Positions 1 through 10,029 of a DNA stretch of 64,000 bases are shown here, in pieces; the stretch's first letter is position 1; each line of letters opens with the position of its first letter. The notes under the pieces are model-generated. The model was not told the origin of the DNA, searched no databases, and was given only the letters and a program-made list of their open reading frames with translations. The stretch spans positions 58,175 to 122,174 of the forward strand of contig JAQBZB010000001.1 in the NCBI GenBank assembly GCA_027622275.1, read 5' to 3'. Origin of the DNA: Planctomycetota bacterium (lineage in GTDB: Bacteria > Planctomycetota > Planctomycetia > Pirellulales > Pirellulaceae). The position numbers and the translations under genes are program-made.

Positions 1-1
1 C

Positions 2-478
2 GACGACTGCGAAGAATGCGGCCAACCCTTGAGCCACATCAATACCGGGACTCATGCCAACAACATCGAGCGATCTTTGATCAAAGACCGCGTGGCCGCG
101 CTGGCTCCCAAACAGCCATGCACCGTTTCGCCAGATGCGACGGTCGGACAAGTGCTTCATGAGATGGCGACCAATCGGATCGGTTGCGTGATGATCGTCG
201 ATGGCGGCAAGCCTGTTGGGATTTTCAGCGAACGCGACGCCCTGCTCAAGTTGAACACCGAAGCGGCATCCCTCAGCGATCACCCCATCTCCGAGTTCAT
301 GACGGCGAATCCCGAGACGTTGCAGGACAGCGCGAAGATCGCGTTTGCCGTTCAAAGAATGGATTTAGGAGGTTATCGCCACCTCCCGATCGTCTCCAGC
401 GACGATCAACTGCAAGGTATAATTTCGGTGCGAGCGATCTTGAACTATCTCACCGCCCGCATGACCTCGGCGAGCTAA
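2..478 (+). CDS. CBS-pair protein with zinc-ribbon start (5' end cut by window)
   Basis: The frame is open to the left edge of the window, so the gene begins upstream. The first visible residues form a C-x2-C-G knuckle (DDCEECGQPL) that looks like the second half of a short zinc ribbon. Two CBS domains follow, roughly residues 25-90 and 90-155 of the visible part, with CBS-type stretches such as GKPVGIFSERDAL and RHLPIVSSDDQLQGIISV. CBS pairs bind adenosyl ligands and usually regulate a partner protein; neither ligand nor partner can be read here. A TTG at 29 could be taken as a start, but it would discard the cysteine knuckle, so I prefer the longer partial reading. Confidence 0.85.
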   Translation, partial: DDCEECGQPLSHINTGTHANNIERSLIKDRVAALAPKQPCTVSPDATVGQVLHEMATNRIGCVMIVDGGKPVGIFSERDALLKLNTEAASLSDHPISEFMTANPETLQDSAKIAFAVQRMDLGGYRHLPIVSSDDQLQGIISVRAILNYLTARMTSAS

Positions 479-556
479 GCCGCGTTCTTGTTCGCTTGGC
501 TGCCTTCTTCTTCGCGGTTAGGAAAAGTCCCGAAATAAGTTTCGGAACTGTGATAG

Positions 557-615
557 TAGCGGAAGGGCGCAAGCCCTCCGGTTCGCGGCACCGGTCGGCT
601 TGCGCCGTTCCGCTA
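557..615. repeat. Intergenic inverted repeat
   Basis: Arms of 18 bp (557-574 and 598-615) with one mismatch surround a 23-nt loop. It lies between the ends of the CBS gene and the convergent receiver gene, so it could act as a bidirectional terminator. It is one of many palindromic elements in this window. Confidence 0.75.
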
Positions 616-665
616 ATTCGGGATGTTATTTTGGGACTGATCCTTAGTGTCCCAATCGTGTGGTG

Positions 666-1163
666 CTAGTCGCGAATCTCGGACTTCCGCGAATCGCTTC
701 GTTGGCGATGCAACCCGGACGGACGCGGTGTCGATCGGGCTGGCACGTGTCGCTCGAATCGCGATTTGACGAGGTGCGGCATCCACAGGGCTTTGCCAAC
801 CAGTTCGATCAAGACGTCCGGATCAAACGGCTTGCGGAGGTAGTACGTGCCGCCGGCGTCGTGGGTGCGGCGGATGATGTCGGGCATTTGAGCGCTGGAG
901 ACGAACAACACCGGAACGTCTTCCTGACCGTGTACTTCGCGGAGTTCTTGGACGAGATCGAGTCCGCTCTCGCCTTCCAGGTTCACATCGCAGATAATCA
1001 AATCGATCGGCAGCGTGCGGGCGGCTTTCGTCGCGGCTTCGGCATCACGGGCACAGTGGCATTCATAGCCTGCCATGTCGAGTACGGCGGCAACGCCCGT
1101 AAGAGTCAACGGATCGCCGTCGATAACGAGAATCACTGCGGGATCTTGCGGCAGGTTGTACAT
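666..1163 (-). CDS. Single-domain response regulator (receiver)
   Basis: A stand-alone receiver domain of 165 residues. Visible features are the acidic pocket (VIDGDP, D15 and D17), the phosphorylation site D59 in LIICDVNLEGESG, the Ser of FVSSAQ and the conserved lysine in YLRKPF. After about residue 130 there is a basic tail rich in Arg, Ser and Pro without a recognisable output domain, so it probably acts by protein contacts. I chose the ATG at 1163 because the receiver fold starts directly after it; a longer reading would add 23 residues unlike any receiver. No histidine kinase is adjacent. The gene converges with the CBS gene. Confidence 0.85.
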   Translation of the reverse strand: MYNLPQDPAVILVIDGDPLTLTGVAAVLDMAGYECHCARDAEAATKAARTLPIDLIICDVNLEGESGLDLVQELREVHGQEDVPVLFVSSAQMPDIIRRTHDAGGTYYLRKPFDPDVLIELVGKALWMPHLVKSRFERHVPARSTPRPSGLHRQRSDSRKSEIRD

Positions 1164-1481
1164 CGGCTTCGCCTTTCTGAAAGAAACAGTGCCCGATGCC
1201 GCTCCGTCGGCGATTCGATCTCCTCTAACCATGTTTCTTCGACATCGCGGACTCAGTCCGTCAAAAAAGATCCAGCGAAGCGCCTGATCGGAATAGCTCG
1301 CGACATGCGCAAATCGGGAATAACCGACATCCTCGCTACTGGTATTCCGCCGGTGAGTCTAGCATGGTTTTTGCGGGTGTTGACGATCAGCGTCCCGCTG
1401 GCCGCCCGTCTGACGATGCGGGAATCATCAAACGACAAACGGTACTTCGAATCAGTAATCTGTATCACTACGAGGTGCGTC
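1164..1481. other. Divergent intergenic region
   Basis: About 320 bases between the starts of the receiver gene (minus) and the small zinc ribbon gene (plus). It must hold both promoters, but I see no clear -10/-35 pair, operator or RNA element. Reading frames here are antisense or non-coding in appearance. Confidence 0.5.
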
Positions 1482-1688
1482 ATGTGGCGAATGTTTGCTG
1501 TGTTCGGAGCCCGCTTTCTCGGCGGAGCGGACCGAGTGATTCGCGGGCGGAAGGATTTAGATCTCTTGATGAAAGGGAAGAAAACGCAGGGTCCGAAATG
1601 TCCGCATTGCGGTACCGCGGTGGGGGTCGTGGACGGCATCGCGTTTTGCGGAAACTGCAAGACGAAGGTGACGTTGCCGGGTGAGTAG
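1482..1688 (+). CDS. Small zinc-ribbon protein
   Basis: A 68-residue protein. The C-terminal half is a clear four-cysteine zinc ribbon (CPHCG then CGNCK, 15 residues apart); the N-terminal half is hydrophobic and basic (MWRMFAVFGARFLGGADRVI). The ATG at 1482 is preceded by GAGGTG at good spacing. The ribbon could bind nucleic acid or simply a metal. No specific function is recognised. Confidence 0.6.
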   Translation: MWRMFAVFGARFLGGADRVIRGRKDLDLLMKGKKTQGPKCPHCGTAVGVVDGIAFCGNCKTKVTLPGE

Positions 1689-1712
1689 TTCGAGCGCTAG
1701 CCCGCATGTTTC

Positions 1713-1785
1713 ATCAGCCGCTTGGCGCTAGCCTGCGGTTCTCGCGAAGTTCGAGAGAACCGCTGGCTATCGCCAAGCGGCTGAT
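1713..1785. repeat. Long inverted repeat between convergent genes
   Basis: Two 31-bp arms (1713-1743, 1755-1785) with two mismatches around an 11-nt loop. It sits between the ends of the zinc ribbon gene and gltD and could terminate both. The core word GGCGCTAGCC recurs in the repeat at 21073-21153, so the two belong to one family. Confidence 0.8.
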
Positions 1786-1794
1786 TTGCGTGAC

Positions 1795-3327
1795 CTAAGC
1801 GGGCGCGGGCAAGTTGCTGTGTCCCATCAGGAACGTGTCGATCGCGCGAGCGGCTCCTCGCCCTTCGTTGATGGCCCAGACGACCAGCGATTGGCCGCGG
1901 CGGCAGTCGCCGGCGGCGAAGACCTTGTCGACGCTCGTCTTGAATTCGCCGTGCTGGGCTTTGAAGTTGCTGCGCGGGTCGTACTCCAATCCGAGCATGT
2001 CCGAGACGGTTTGCTCGGGACCGACGAAGCCCATCGATAGGAAGACCAGATCGCCCTCAAAGACCTCTTCGCTGCCGGGCACTTCCGTGAACGGAGCCTT
2101 GTCGCCCGGCTTGGCCCAGTCGATACGAACCGTCTTGATCCCGGCGACATTTCCTTCGCCGTCACCGATGAACTCTTTCGAGAGAACCGCATACGTGCGA
2201 GGATCGTTGCCGAACTTCGCTTCGGCTTCGGCGTGGGAATAGTCCACCCGGAAGATGCGCGGCCACTGCGGCCACGGATTGTTCTCCGCCCGCTCGACCG
2301 GCGGCGTGTCGAGCAGCTCGAAATTGACAACGCTCGTGCAGCGGTGACGAATCGATGTGCCAATACAGTCCGCTCCGGTATCGCCGCCGCCGATGACGAT
2401 GACGCGTTTCCCTTTCGCGGAGATATACGACTTGTCGGCCAATTCCGAATCGAGCAGGCTCTTGGTGTTCCGTGTCAGAAAGTCCATCGCGAGGTGAATG
2501 CCTTTCAACTCGCGGCCCGCGATCGGCAAGTCGCGCGGCTTCGTCGCTCCGGTCGCGAGCAACACGGCGTCGTGCTCCTGCGAAAGGTCGTTGGGATCGA
2601 TGTATTTGACCGGGCAGCCGCGCTCTTCCATGATCTGCGTCATGTGCCCCGCGGGAAAATCTTCCTTCTTGCCAACATGGGCGTTGGTGACAAACGTGAC
2701 TCCTTCCGCGCGCAGCAGATTCAGCCGCCGTTCGACGACGCCCTTGTCGAGCTTCATATTCGGAATGCCGTACATCAGCAAGCCACCGATGCGGTCGGCC
2801 CGCTCGTAAACGGTCACCGTGTGACCGACTTTGTTCAGCTGATCCGCGGCGGCCAGACCGGCCGGGCCGGAACCGACGATCGCCACTTTCTTGCCCGTGC
2901 GAGTCTTGGGAGGCTGCGGGCGGACCCAGCCTTCGGCGAAGCCGCGATCGATGATGGCGTTCTCGATATTCTTGATCGTGACCGCCGGATCGATGATGCC
3001 CAAGACGCACGCGCCTTCACACGGAGCGGGGCATGTGCGGCCGGTGAATTCGGGAAAGTTGTTGGTCTTGTGCAGCCGTTCCAGAGCGTCGCGCCAGCGG
3101 CCGTTGTAGATCAAGTCGTTCCACTCCGGAATCAGATTATCGATCGGACAACCGCTGGCCGATTGGCAGAACGGCACGCCGCAGTCCATACAGCGGGCCC
3201 CCTGCGTGCGCAGATGTTCCTCGTCGCCTTCGGTATAGATCTCGCCGAAGTCCTTGATGCGAACCAGCGGCTCGCGATACGGCACGGCTCGGCGCGGATG
3301 TTCCTTGAAACCTGTTGGCTTTCCCAT
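1795..3327 (-). CDS. gltD: Glutamate synthase small subunit
   Basis: The 510-residue beta subunit of NADPH-dependent glutamate synthase, which feeds electrons from NAD(P)H to GltB for reductive transfer of glutamine amide nitrogen to 2-oxoglutarate. The N-terminal Fe-S domain shows the usual cysteine clusters ([11 protein letters not shown], then [12 protein letters not shown]). The FAD-binding Rossmann motif is at about 150-160 ([14 protein letters not shown]) and a second, NADPH-binding GGGDTGADC motif at about 313-321. It follows gltB with a 70-bp gap that holds a short palindromic repeat. Length is normal for GltD. Confidence 0.97.
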   Translation of the reverse strand: MGKPTGFKEHPRRAVPYREPLVRIKDFGEIYTEGDEEHLRTQGARCMDCGVPFCQSASGCPIDNLIPEWNDLIYNGRWRDALERLHKTNNFPEFTGRTCPAPCEGACVLGIIDPAVTIKNIENAIIDRGFAEGWVRPQPPKTRTGKKVAIVGSGPAGLAAADQLNKVGHTVTVYERADRIGGLLMYGIPNMKLDKGVVERRLNLLRAEGVTFVTNAHVGKKEDFPAGHMTQIMEERGCPVKYIDPNDLSQEHDAVLLATGATKPRDLPIAGRELKGIHLAMDFLTRNTKSLLDSELADKSYISAKGKRVIVIGGGDTGADCIGTSIRHRCTSVVNFELLDTPPVERAENNPWPQWPRIFRVDYSHAEAEAKFGNDPRTYAVLSKEFIGDGEGNVAGIKTVRIDWAKPGDKAPFTEVPGSEEVFEGDLVFLSMGFVGPEQTVSDMLGLEYDPRSNFKAQHGEFKTSVDKVFAAGDCRRGQSLVVWAINEGRGAARAIDTFLMGHSNLPAPA

Positions 3328-3367
3328 CGCTACGTTTCTTTCTCATTGCGTCTCGGACTTGTTCGTT

Positions 3368-3393
3368 CCTTTCGCGGAGCGAAAGGCCACGTA
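3368..3393. repeat. Half-copy of a palindromic element between gltB and gltD
   Basis: A 19-bp palindrome (3368-3386, arms CCTTTCG/CGAAAGG) followed by CCACGTA. This is one arm of the element found as a perfect pair at 48525-48597. Seen from the gltB mRNA it starts 4 nt after the gltB stop codon. Confidence 0.7.
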
Positions 3394-3397
3394 GGGC

Positions 3398-6300
3398 TCA
3401 ATCGTTGGGGCCTTCCGCGCGGACGGTCGATTCCTGTTCCTCGTCGTGCGACTTGCGTTCCATCAAGACGCGTTTGTAATCCAGCGGCATGACTTTCACG
3501 AACTCTTCCAAGACGTCAGGCCATTGCTCGAGCATTTTGCCAGCGACGGTTGAGCCAGTGAACTTGTGATGATCCTCGATCATTTCCAGCAACTCGCCGA
3601 TGTCGTCGTCCGACTCGACGTCTTCCAGATCGACCAGGGCCAGATTGCAATTCAACCGGAACTCGTCGCGATCGGGAGCCCACACGTAGGCCGTGCCGCC
3701 TGACATGCCCGCGGCAAAGTTACGTCCCGTCGGCCCGAGGATGATTGTGCGGCCGCCGGTCATGTATTCACAACCATGATCGCCAACACCTTCCACCACC
3801 GCCCAAGCACCGCTGTTGCGCACACAGAATCGCTCGGCAGCTCGTCCGCGGAAGAAGGCTCGGCCACCCGTGGCTCCGTATAAACAAACGTTGCCGACGA
3901 GAATATTGTCTTCCGGCACAAAGCCGCTCTCCTTGGGCGGATAGATGACCACACGGCCGCCGGACAGCCCTTTGGCAACGTAGTCGTTGGCATCGCCCTC
4001 GAGTTCCAGCGTGATCCCGCGAGCCAACCAGGCACCGAAGCTCTGTCCGGCCGAGCCGGTGAACTTGATATGAATCGTGTCGTCGCCAAGTCCATCTTCG
4101 CCCCACTTCTTCACGACGTTATGGCTCAAGAGCGTGCCGACCGTTCGATTCGTGTTAATGATCGGCAACTCGAATCGCACCTTATCACCGTTGTCGATCG
4201 CCGGAGCACACAGATCGAGCAGGTGAGTATTGTCGAGCGCGAATTCCAAGCCGTGGTCTTGCTTGATCGTACAGCGGGTTTCGACATCCTCGCGTGGCTT
4301 CTTGGCCGGCGTCAGGATCGGCGTCAAGTCGATGCCGTCCGCCTTCCAGTGATCGATCGCAGCCGCCATGTCGAGCACATCCGCTCGCCCAACCATCTCG
4401 TCCACCGTGCGGAAACCGAGCTGAGCCATCACGCGCCGCGCGTCCTCGGCCACCATGAACAAGTAATTGACAACATGTTCCGGCTTGCCCGTGAACTTCT
4501 TGCGGAGAATCGGATCTTGCGTCGCGACGCCAACCGGGCAGGTGTTCAAGTGACACTTTCGCATCATGATGCAGCCGAGCGTGATCAGCGGAGCGGTCGA
4601 GAAGCCGATTTCCTCCGCGCCGAGCAAGAGCCCGATGACGACGTCGCGCCCGGTCTTCATGCCGCCATCGGTTTGCAGCACCACGCGGCTGCGCAGATCG
4701 TTCATCACCAGCGTCTGGTGCGTTTCCGCGATCCCCAACTCCCAAGGCAGTCCCGCATGCTTGATGCTGGTCAACGGCGAAGCGCCGGTCCCGCCTGCGT
4801 CGCCCGAGATCAGAATGTGATCGGCGTGAGCCTTGGCAACGCCGGCCGCGACCGTGCCGACACCGACTTCCGAGACCAGCTTCACGCTCACGCGGGCCGA
4901 CGGATTGGCGTTCTTCAAATCGTGAATCAGCTGCGCCAGATCCTCGATCGAATAGATGTCGTGATGCGGCGGCGGGCTGATTAGTCCGACGCCGGGTGTC
5001 GAGTGACGGATGCGGGCAATGTAGTCATCCACTTTGTGACCCGGCAGCTCGCCGCCTTCACCGGGCTTTGCGCCCTGCGAGATCTTGATCTGCAACTCGT
5101 CGGCGTTGGTCAAATACCAAGCGGTCACTCCAAATCTTCCTGACGCAACTTGTTTGATCGCCGACCGCTTGGAATCGCCGTTGGGAAGCGGTTTGAAGCG
5201 GTTCGAGTCCTCGCCGCCTTCGCCGGTGTTGCTCTTGCCGCCGAGCCGATTCATCGAGATCGCCAACGTCTCGTGCGCCTCGGCCGAGATCGAGCCAAAG
5301 CTCATCGCGCCGGTGCAGAACCGCTTGACGATCTCGCTGGCGGGTTCGACTTCTTCGAGCGGAACCGGGCCGCCATTGACGCCGTCCTTGAATCGGAGCA
5401 GCCCGCGGAGCGTGTACCGCTTGCGATTCTCGTCATTGATCTGTTTCGCGAACCGCCAGTAAGCGTCTTCGTCGTTGGCGCGGGCGGCGATCTGAAGATC
5501 AGCGATCACATCCGGCTCCCAGCCGTGTTTCTCGCCTTCCGCTCGCCAATGGAACTCGCCGGGGTTCGGCAGCGACGGCAGCGCGTCTTCCTGACGTTCC
5601 GGGTAACCCAAGGCGTGGCGTCGAAGAATCTCTGTCGCGAGAACTTTGAAGTTCACTCCCTGCACGCGGCTTGCCGTGTTCGTAAAACAGCGGTCGATGA
5701 CCTCGTCCTTCAAGCCCACGGCTTCGAAAATCTGGGCTCCCTTGTAGGACTGCAACGTCGAGATCCCCATTTTTCCCATCACCTTCAGCACGCCTTTGGC
5801 GACGGCTTTGCGGTATGCGTTAACGACCTTTTCATCGTCGCTGAACTCGTGCGGATCAAGTCGCCCTTCGATGCGTGCCTGCCACAACGCTTCGAATGCG
5901 AGGTACGGGTTAATCGCATCGGCACCATAACCGACGAGCAAACAATGATGATGCACCTCGCGAGCTTCGCCGGTTTCCAGCACGATCCCAATCCGTGTCC
6001 GCTTCGCTTCGCGGATCAGGTGGTGATGCAGACCCGCGGAGGCCAGCAGCGTACTCAGCGGGACGCGGTCGTGGCTGATTGCACGATCGGACAGAACGAC
6101 AAGACTGAAGCCGTCCTTGATCGCTTGTTCTGCCTCGGCGCAAATCCGATCGAGTGCCGCCAACATCCCGGTTTCGCCATCCGCGCGAGGGAACGTGATG
6201 TCGATCGTCTTGGATTTCCAGCCGCGATACTTCATGTGCTTGATCGCACCCAGCTCTTCGTTGGTCAGAATCGGATGCGAGATCAGCAAACGATGCGCAT

Positions 6301-7999
6301 GATCCTTGCTGGTTTCGAGCAGATTGTGCTCGGGACCGATATAGCATTCCAGCGACATGATGATCTCTTCGCGGATCGAATCGATCGCCGGATTCGTCAC
6401 CTGGGCGAACAGCTGCCTGAAGTAGTCGTACAGCATCCGCGGCTGATCGCTGAGGCAAGCCAACGCCGAGTCGTTCCCCATCGAACCGACCGGGTCACGC
6501 TTCTCGCGAATCATCGGTTGCAAGAGGAAGTGCATTGTTTCAAGCGTATAACCAAACGCCGCCATCCGGGGCAGCAGCGTCTCGGGCGTGAAGCCGTGCG
6601 GCTCTTTGTTGGGCCGCAGATCGGTCAGTTGAATCCGTTGGTCGCGCAGCCACTTGGCATACGGGCGGCGGGCCGAGAACTCGCTCTTGAGATCGTCGTC
6701 CGAGATCAGCTTCCCCTGCTCGAAATCGACGAGGAACATCTTGCCGGGTTGCAGCCGCCCTTTCTCTTTGACGTTCGCCGGCTCAATTGGCAACACGCCA
6801 ACTTCGCTCGCCATGAGAACCCGGTCGTCGTGCGTAATGTAGTAACGGCTCGGCCGCAAACCGTTACGGTCCAGCACCGCACCGATGTACTTGCCGTCGG
6901 TAAAGACCACCGACGCCGGCCCGTCCCACGGCTCCATCAAGCAGGAATGGTACTCGTAAAAAGCACGCTTGTCTTCCGACATCGTATCGTGCTTCTGCCA
7001 CGCTTCGGGAATCATCATCATGACCGCTTCTTGCAGCGTGCGGCCTGACATCAATAGGAATTCGAGCGCGTTGTCGAATCCGCCCGAGTCGGAACAATCC
7101 GGTTCCATCACGGGGAAACACTTCTCGAGATCGTCGCCGAACAACTGGCTCTTCATCACGCCTTCGCGAGCACGCATCCAGTTCATGTTGCCGCGCAGCG
7201 TGTTGATCTCGCCGTTGTGCGACATGAAGCGGAGCGGTTGCGCCCGGTCCCAACTCGGGAACGTATTGGTCGAGAACCGCGAGTGAACCATGGCCAGATG
7301 GGTGGTGTAGCCGGTATCTCGCAAGTCCGGGAAATACGCCATCAATTGCAGCGTCCGCAACATCCCTTTGTAGATGATCACTTTGGTCGAGAGGCTGCAA
7401 ACATAGAAGATCTTGCGCTGCGTGAGTGACTTATCCTCGCGCAAGATGCGCGTCGCCCGCTTGCGGATCAAATACAGCTGCCGCTCGAACGCATCACCTT
7501 CCAGAGCGTCCGTCGCGGCGATGATTAGCTGCTCCATGTGTGGTTCCGACTGCCGAGCCGTGGGTCCAACATCCGCCGCATCGCTTTCGGTGGGAACCTT
7601 TCGCCAACCGACCAATCGCTGGCCTTGTTCGGCCACGATCTGCTCGACAACTCGTTTGCACCGCAGGCGTTCGTTCGCATCTTGCGGCAGAAAGACGATG
7701 CCGGCACCGAACTTCCCCGGCTCCGGCAGATCGGCTTTCAATTCGTCCTTGGTGACGCGGGTGAAGAACTCGTGTGGCAGTGCCGTCAGAATCCCGGCAC
7801 CATCGCCGGTGTTCGACTCGCATCCGCACGCGCCGCGATGCTCCATGTTCTTGAGCACGACGTACGCATCTTGAACGATCTGATGGCTGCGCTGGCCTTT
7901 GATATGCGCGACGAAGCCCACGCCGCAACTGTCATGCTCGTTCGCCGGATCGTACAGGCCCTGCTTCTCGGGATAACCGAATTGGTTGAACGCTGTCAT
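3398..7999 (-). CDS. gltB: Glutamate synthase large subunit
   Basis: The alpha subunit, 1533 residues. The propeptide of about 24 residues ends before C25 in NEHDSCGVGF, the N-terminal nucleophile that hydrolyses glutamine after processing. The glutaminase domain is followed by a central domain, the FMN/2-oxoglutarate synthase barrel (GGTGASPLTSIKHAG region), the cysteine cluster of the 3Fe-4S centre (CIMMRKCHLNTCPVG) and the C-terminal GXGXG beta-helix. Its start codon overlaps the stop of the upstream LysR gene (ATGA), so the two are probably translationally coupled. Confidence 0.98.
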   Translation of the reverse strand: MTAFNQFGYPEKQGLYDPANEHDSCGVGFVAHIKGQRSHQIVQDAYVVLKNMEHRGACGCESNTGDGAGILTALPHEFFTRVTKDELKADLPEPGKFGAGIVFLPQDANERLRCKRVVEQIVAEQGQRLVGWRKVPTESDAADVGPTARQSEPHMEQLIIAATDALEGDAFERQLYLIRKRATRILREDKSLTQRKIFYVCSLSTKVIIYKGMLRTLQLMAYFPDLRDTGYTTHLAMVHSRFSTNTFPSWDRAQPLRFMSHNGEINTLRGNMNWMRAREGVMKSQLFGDDLEKCFPVMEPDCSDSGGFDNALEFLLMSGRTLQEAVMMMIPEAWQKHDTMSEDKRAFYEYHSCLMEPWDGPASVVFTDGKYIGAVLDRNGLRPSRYYITHDDRVLMASEVGVLPIEPANVKEKGRLQPGKMFLVDFEQGKLISDDDLKSEFSARRPYAKWLRDQRIQLTDLRPNKEPHGFTPETLLPRMAAFGYTLETMHFLLQPMIREKRDPVGSMGNDSALACLSDQPRMLYDYFRQLFAQVTNPAIDSIREEIIMSLECYIGPEHNLLETSKDHAHRLLISHPILTNEELGAIKHMKYRGWKSKTIDITFPRADGETGMLAALDRICAEAEQAIKDGFSLVVLSDRAISHDRVPLSTLLASAGLHHHLIREAKRTRIGIVLETGEAREVHHHCLLVGYGADAINPYLAFEALWQARIEGRLDPHEFSDDEKVVNAYRKAVAKGVLKVMGKMGISTLQSYKGAQIFEAVGLKDEVIDRCFTNTASRVQGVNFKVLATEILRRHALGYPERQEDALPSLPNPGEFHWRAEGEKHGWEPDVIADLQIAARANDEDAYWRFAKQINDENRKRYTLRGLLRFKDGVNGGPVPLEEVEPASEIVKRFCTGAMSFGSISAEAHETLAISMNRLGGKSNTGEGGEDSNRFKPLPNGDSKRSAIKQVASGRFGVTAWYLTNADELQIKISQGAKPGEGGELPGHKVDDYIARIRHSTPGVGLISPPPHHDIYSIEDLAQLIHDLKNANPSARVSVKLVSEVGVGTVAAGVAKAHADHILISGDAGGTGASPLTSIKHAGLPWELGIAETHQTLVMNDLRSRVVLQTDGGMKTGRDVVIGLLLGAEEIGFSTAPLITLGCIMMRKCHLNTCPVGVATQDPILRKKFTGKPEHVVNYLFMVAEDARRVMAQLGFRTVDEMVGRADVLDMAAAIDHWKADGIDLTPILTPAKKPREDVETRCTIKQDHGLEFALDNTHLLDLCAPAIDNGDKVRFELPIINTNRTVGTLLSHNVVKKWGEDGLGDDTIHIKFTGSAGQSFGAWLARGITLELEGDANDYVAKGLSGGRVVIYPPKESGFVPEDNILVGNVCLYGATGGRAFFRGRAAERFCVRNSGAWAVVEGVGDHGCEYMTGGRTIILGPTGRNFAAGMSGGTAYVWAPDRDEFRLNCNLALVDLEDVESDDDIGELLEMIEDHHKFTGSTVAGKMLEQWPDVLEEFVKVMPLDYKRVLMERKSHDEEQESTVRAEGPND

Positions 8000-8979
8000 C
8001 TGTCTACCGTTTCTTCTTGCTGCTCGAACGATTCCGCCGCGGCAACCGCCGGGCTTGTCGTGCGTGGTGTTTCGTTTTCGAAGTCGTTGCCGAGTGCGGC
8101 GTGGTCGCTCCGTAATAGTTGTATGAATCGCTTGGCGGTTTTGCCGAGTTCCGCGCCGCGGCGGCAGATGATCCCCAACGGGCGAACCAATTTGGTATCG
8201 CCCAACGGACGCGTGACGAGCGTGCCGGCCGCGACTTCTCGCGCGACGGTCGGCTCGGGCAGTAAGCTGACGCCCGCGTTGATCTCGATCGCCCGCTTGA
8301 TCGTTTCCGTATTGTCGAAGTCCATCACGTGCCGGACGCTCACGCCGTGCGACGCCAGGGCCTTGTCAACTTCCAGGCGGATACGCAGATTGTCGTCGAA
8401 GCCAATGAACGCTTCCCCGTCCAATTGCTGCAACGCGATTGCCGAGTGATCCGCCAACGGGTGCTCGGGCGCACAGACAAACACCATCGGCTCGTCGCGC
8501 CACGGGATGGCTCGCACCGTCCGCGAGTCGCGCGGATAGCTGACCAGCCCTAAATCAACGCCATCGTTGCGGACCAGCTCATAGACCCGGTCGGGATGCT
8601 GGTACTGAAGCCGGACGTTGGCCTTCGGATGCTGCCGCATGAAGTCCTGAACGAAGCGACTCATGTGGCTCAGCCCGACCGAGTAGATCGACGCCACGCT
8701 GACTCGCCCCGCAACCTCCTCGTGCAACGTCTTGACTTCTTCCTCCAGCGCGTTGAACTTTTGGACCAGCCGGCGGCAACCGTCGTAATAAACTTGACCT
8801 TCCGGAGTTAGCACGAACGGGCGTTTCGAGCGGTCGATCAGCTTGACCCCTAAGTCCTCTTCCAAATGAAGCACCATCTGGCTGGCACCGGACTGCGATA
8901 TACCATTCTCGTCGGCCGCGCGCGAAAACGAGCGCCGCCCCACAACATCGCAGAAAATCTTCAGGGACTTGAGATGCAT
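7996..8979 (-). CDS. LysR-type regulator of the glutamate synthase operon
   Basis: A 327-residue LysR-family protein. The N-terminal winged helix-turn-helix is at about 1-60 (SFSRAADENGISQSGASQMV), followed by a linker helix and a two-lobe substrate-binding domain (about 90-300). The final 25 residues are low-complexity. The gene is first in the same operon as gltB and gltD and overlaps gltB by four bases, an unusual layout because LysR genes are mostly divergent from their targets. It therefore probably controls glutamate synthase in response to a nitrogen or carbon metabolite, and its own expression as well; the effector cannot be read from sequence. Confidence 0.93.
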   Translation of the reverse strand: MHLKSLKIFCDVVGRRSFSRAADENGISQSGASQMVLHLEEDLGVKLIDRSKRPFVLTPEGQVYYDGCRRLVQKFNALEEEVKTLHEEVAGRVSVASIYSVGLSHMSRFVQDFMRQHPKANVRLQYQHPDRVYELVRNDGVDLGLVSYPRDSRTVRAIPWRDEPMVFVCAPEHPLADHSAIALQQLDGEAFIGFDDNLRIRLEVDKALASHGVSVRHVMDFDNTETIKRAIEINAGVSLLPEPTVAREVAAGTLVTRPLGDTKLVRPLGIICRRGAELGKTAKRFIQLLRSDHAALGNDFENETPRTTSPAVAAAESFEQQEETVDR

Positions 8980-9104
8980 ACGTCAATATCTAGATAAGCA
9001 ATGTAAATAGAGCGCCGCATCAGAATTAGCAGCGAACATACCAAAGTATTCACTGCAGCGTAGGGCGTCAACTGGCAAGCGGGCATGAGGCGACGTCTCT
9101 AACG

Positions 9105-9905
9105 CTACCAGGCTGTCCAGCCGCCATCGATCACCAGATTCTGCCCGGTCATATAGCTGCTGGCGTCGCTCGCCAGAAAAACGACCGCTCCCTTCAACTC
9201 ATGCGGCAACCCCATTCGCGCCATTGGGCATTTCGGCGTCAGTCGATCGACGAGGCCATCGGGTACCTTGTCCGGATTCGGAAAGGCTCCGGGGGAAAGG
9301 CAGTTCACCCGGACTCGATCCTTCGCCCAATAGACCCCCAAATGCCGAGTCATGTGGATCACGCCCCCTTTCAACGCGTGATACGCGACGGGGCTGGCCG
9401 AGCAGACTCCGTCATACGCATCAGGATACGAGCCCACGATGCCGTACATCGATCCGATCATGACAATGGCGGCCGGGGCGTTACGTTTCACCGCGTGATC
9501 GCGAACGCGTCGCGCGAGATGGAAGTATCCCGCGGCGTTGGCCAGTTGTCCTTTAAACTGCTCGGTGGTCACGTCCGTCCAGTCATTCGGCGGACCGTGT
9601 TGGCCGTTGTTCACGAGCACGTCGACGGCTCCGGCACGCTCGAAGACCGACTGAAATCCCCAATCGATCGAGCCCTCGTCGAGCTGGTCCAACACGACGC
9701 CGAAGTGCTGCTGTCCGTGCTCTCTGGAAAGCTCTTTCGCCGCCCTATCGGCTCGCGTTTGATCACGGCTGGCACAGGCGACGGTAGCCCCGGCTTCGGC
9801 CAAAGCACTCGCCATCGCCGACCCTAGATATCCCGAGGCACCAGTAATCAAAGCAACTCGCCCAGAGAGATTGAACAGCTCGGCGACGGCGTATTTGTTT
9901 GGCAT
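9105..9905 (-). CDS. SDR-family oxidoreductase
   Basis: A 266-residue classical short-chain dehydrogenase/reductase. The cofactor motif TGASGYLG is at about 21-28, the NNG motif follows strand 4, the catalytic Ser is in MIGSMYG and the catalytic pair is in YHALK. The C-terminal VIDGGW is typical of classical SDRs. The substrate is probably a sugar or sugar acid by family, but is not determined here. It stands alone, divergent from the molybdenum hydroxylase operon. Confidence 0.93.
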   Translation of the reverse strand: MPNKYAVAELFNLSGRVALITGASGYLGSAMASALAEAGATVACASRDQTRADRAAKELSREHGQQHFGVVLDQLDEGSIDWGFQSVFERAGAVDVLVNNGQHGPPNDWTDVTTEQFKGQLANAAGYFHLARRVRDHAVKRNAPAAIVMIGSMYGIVGSYPDAYDGVCSASPVAYHALKGGVIHMTRHLGVYWAKDRVRVNCLSPGAFPNPDKVPDGLVDRLTPKCPMARMGLPHELKGAVVFLASDASSYMTGQNLVIDGGWTAW

Positions 9906-10029
9906 GTTGAGAGCCGCTCATAGAGACTTGTGGCAGGCAGGAAACAGACGGACGCGCTGGACCGCAGTATATGCCGGGCAGCAAGGAAAACCACCTGGTG
10001 TGCCGGCTGTGCCGCCGCCCCCGCACCGA

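Noticed and set aside
660..1481. Long plus-strand frame running into the small zinc ribbon gene
   Set aside because: It is antisense to the receiver gene; only the part from the ATG at 1482 has a ribosome site and a protein-like sequence.
5150..7048. Long frame of 632 codons on the plus strand
   Set aside because: It is fully antisense to gltB, whose protein is unmistakable; the frame is an effect of GC-rich codon use.
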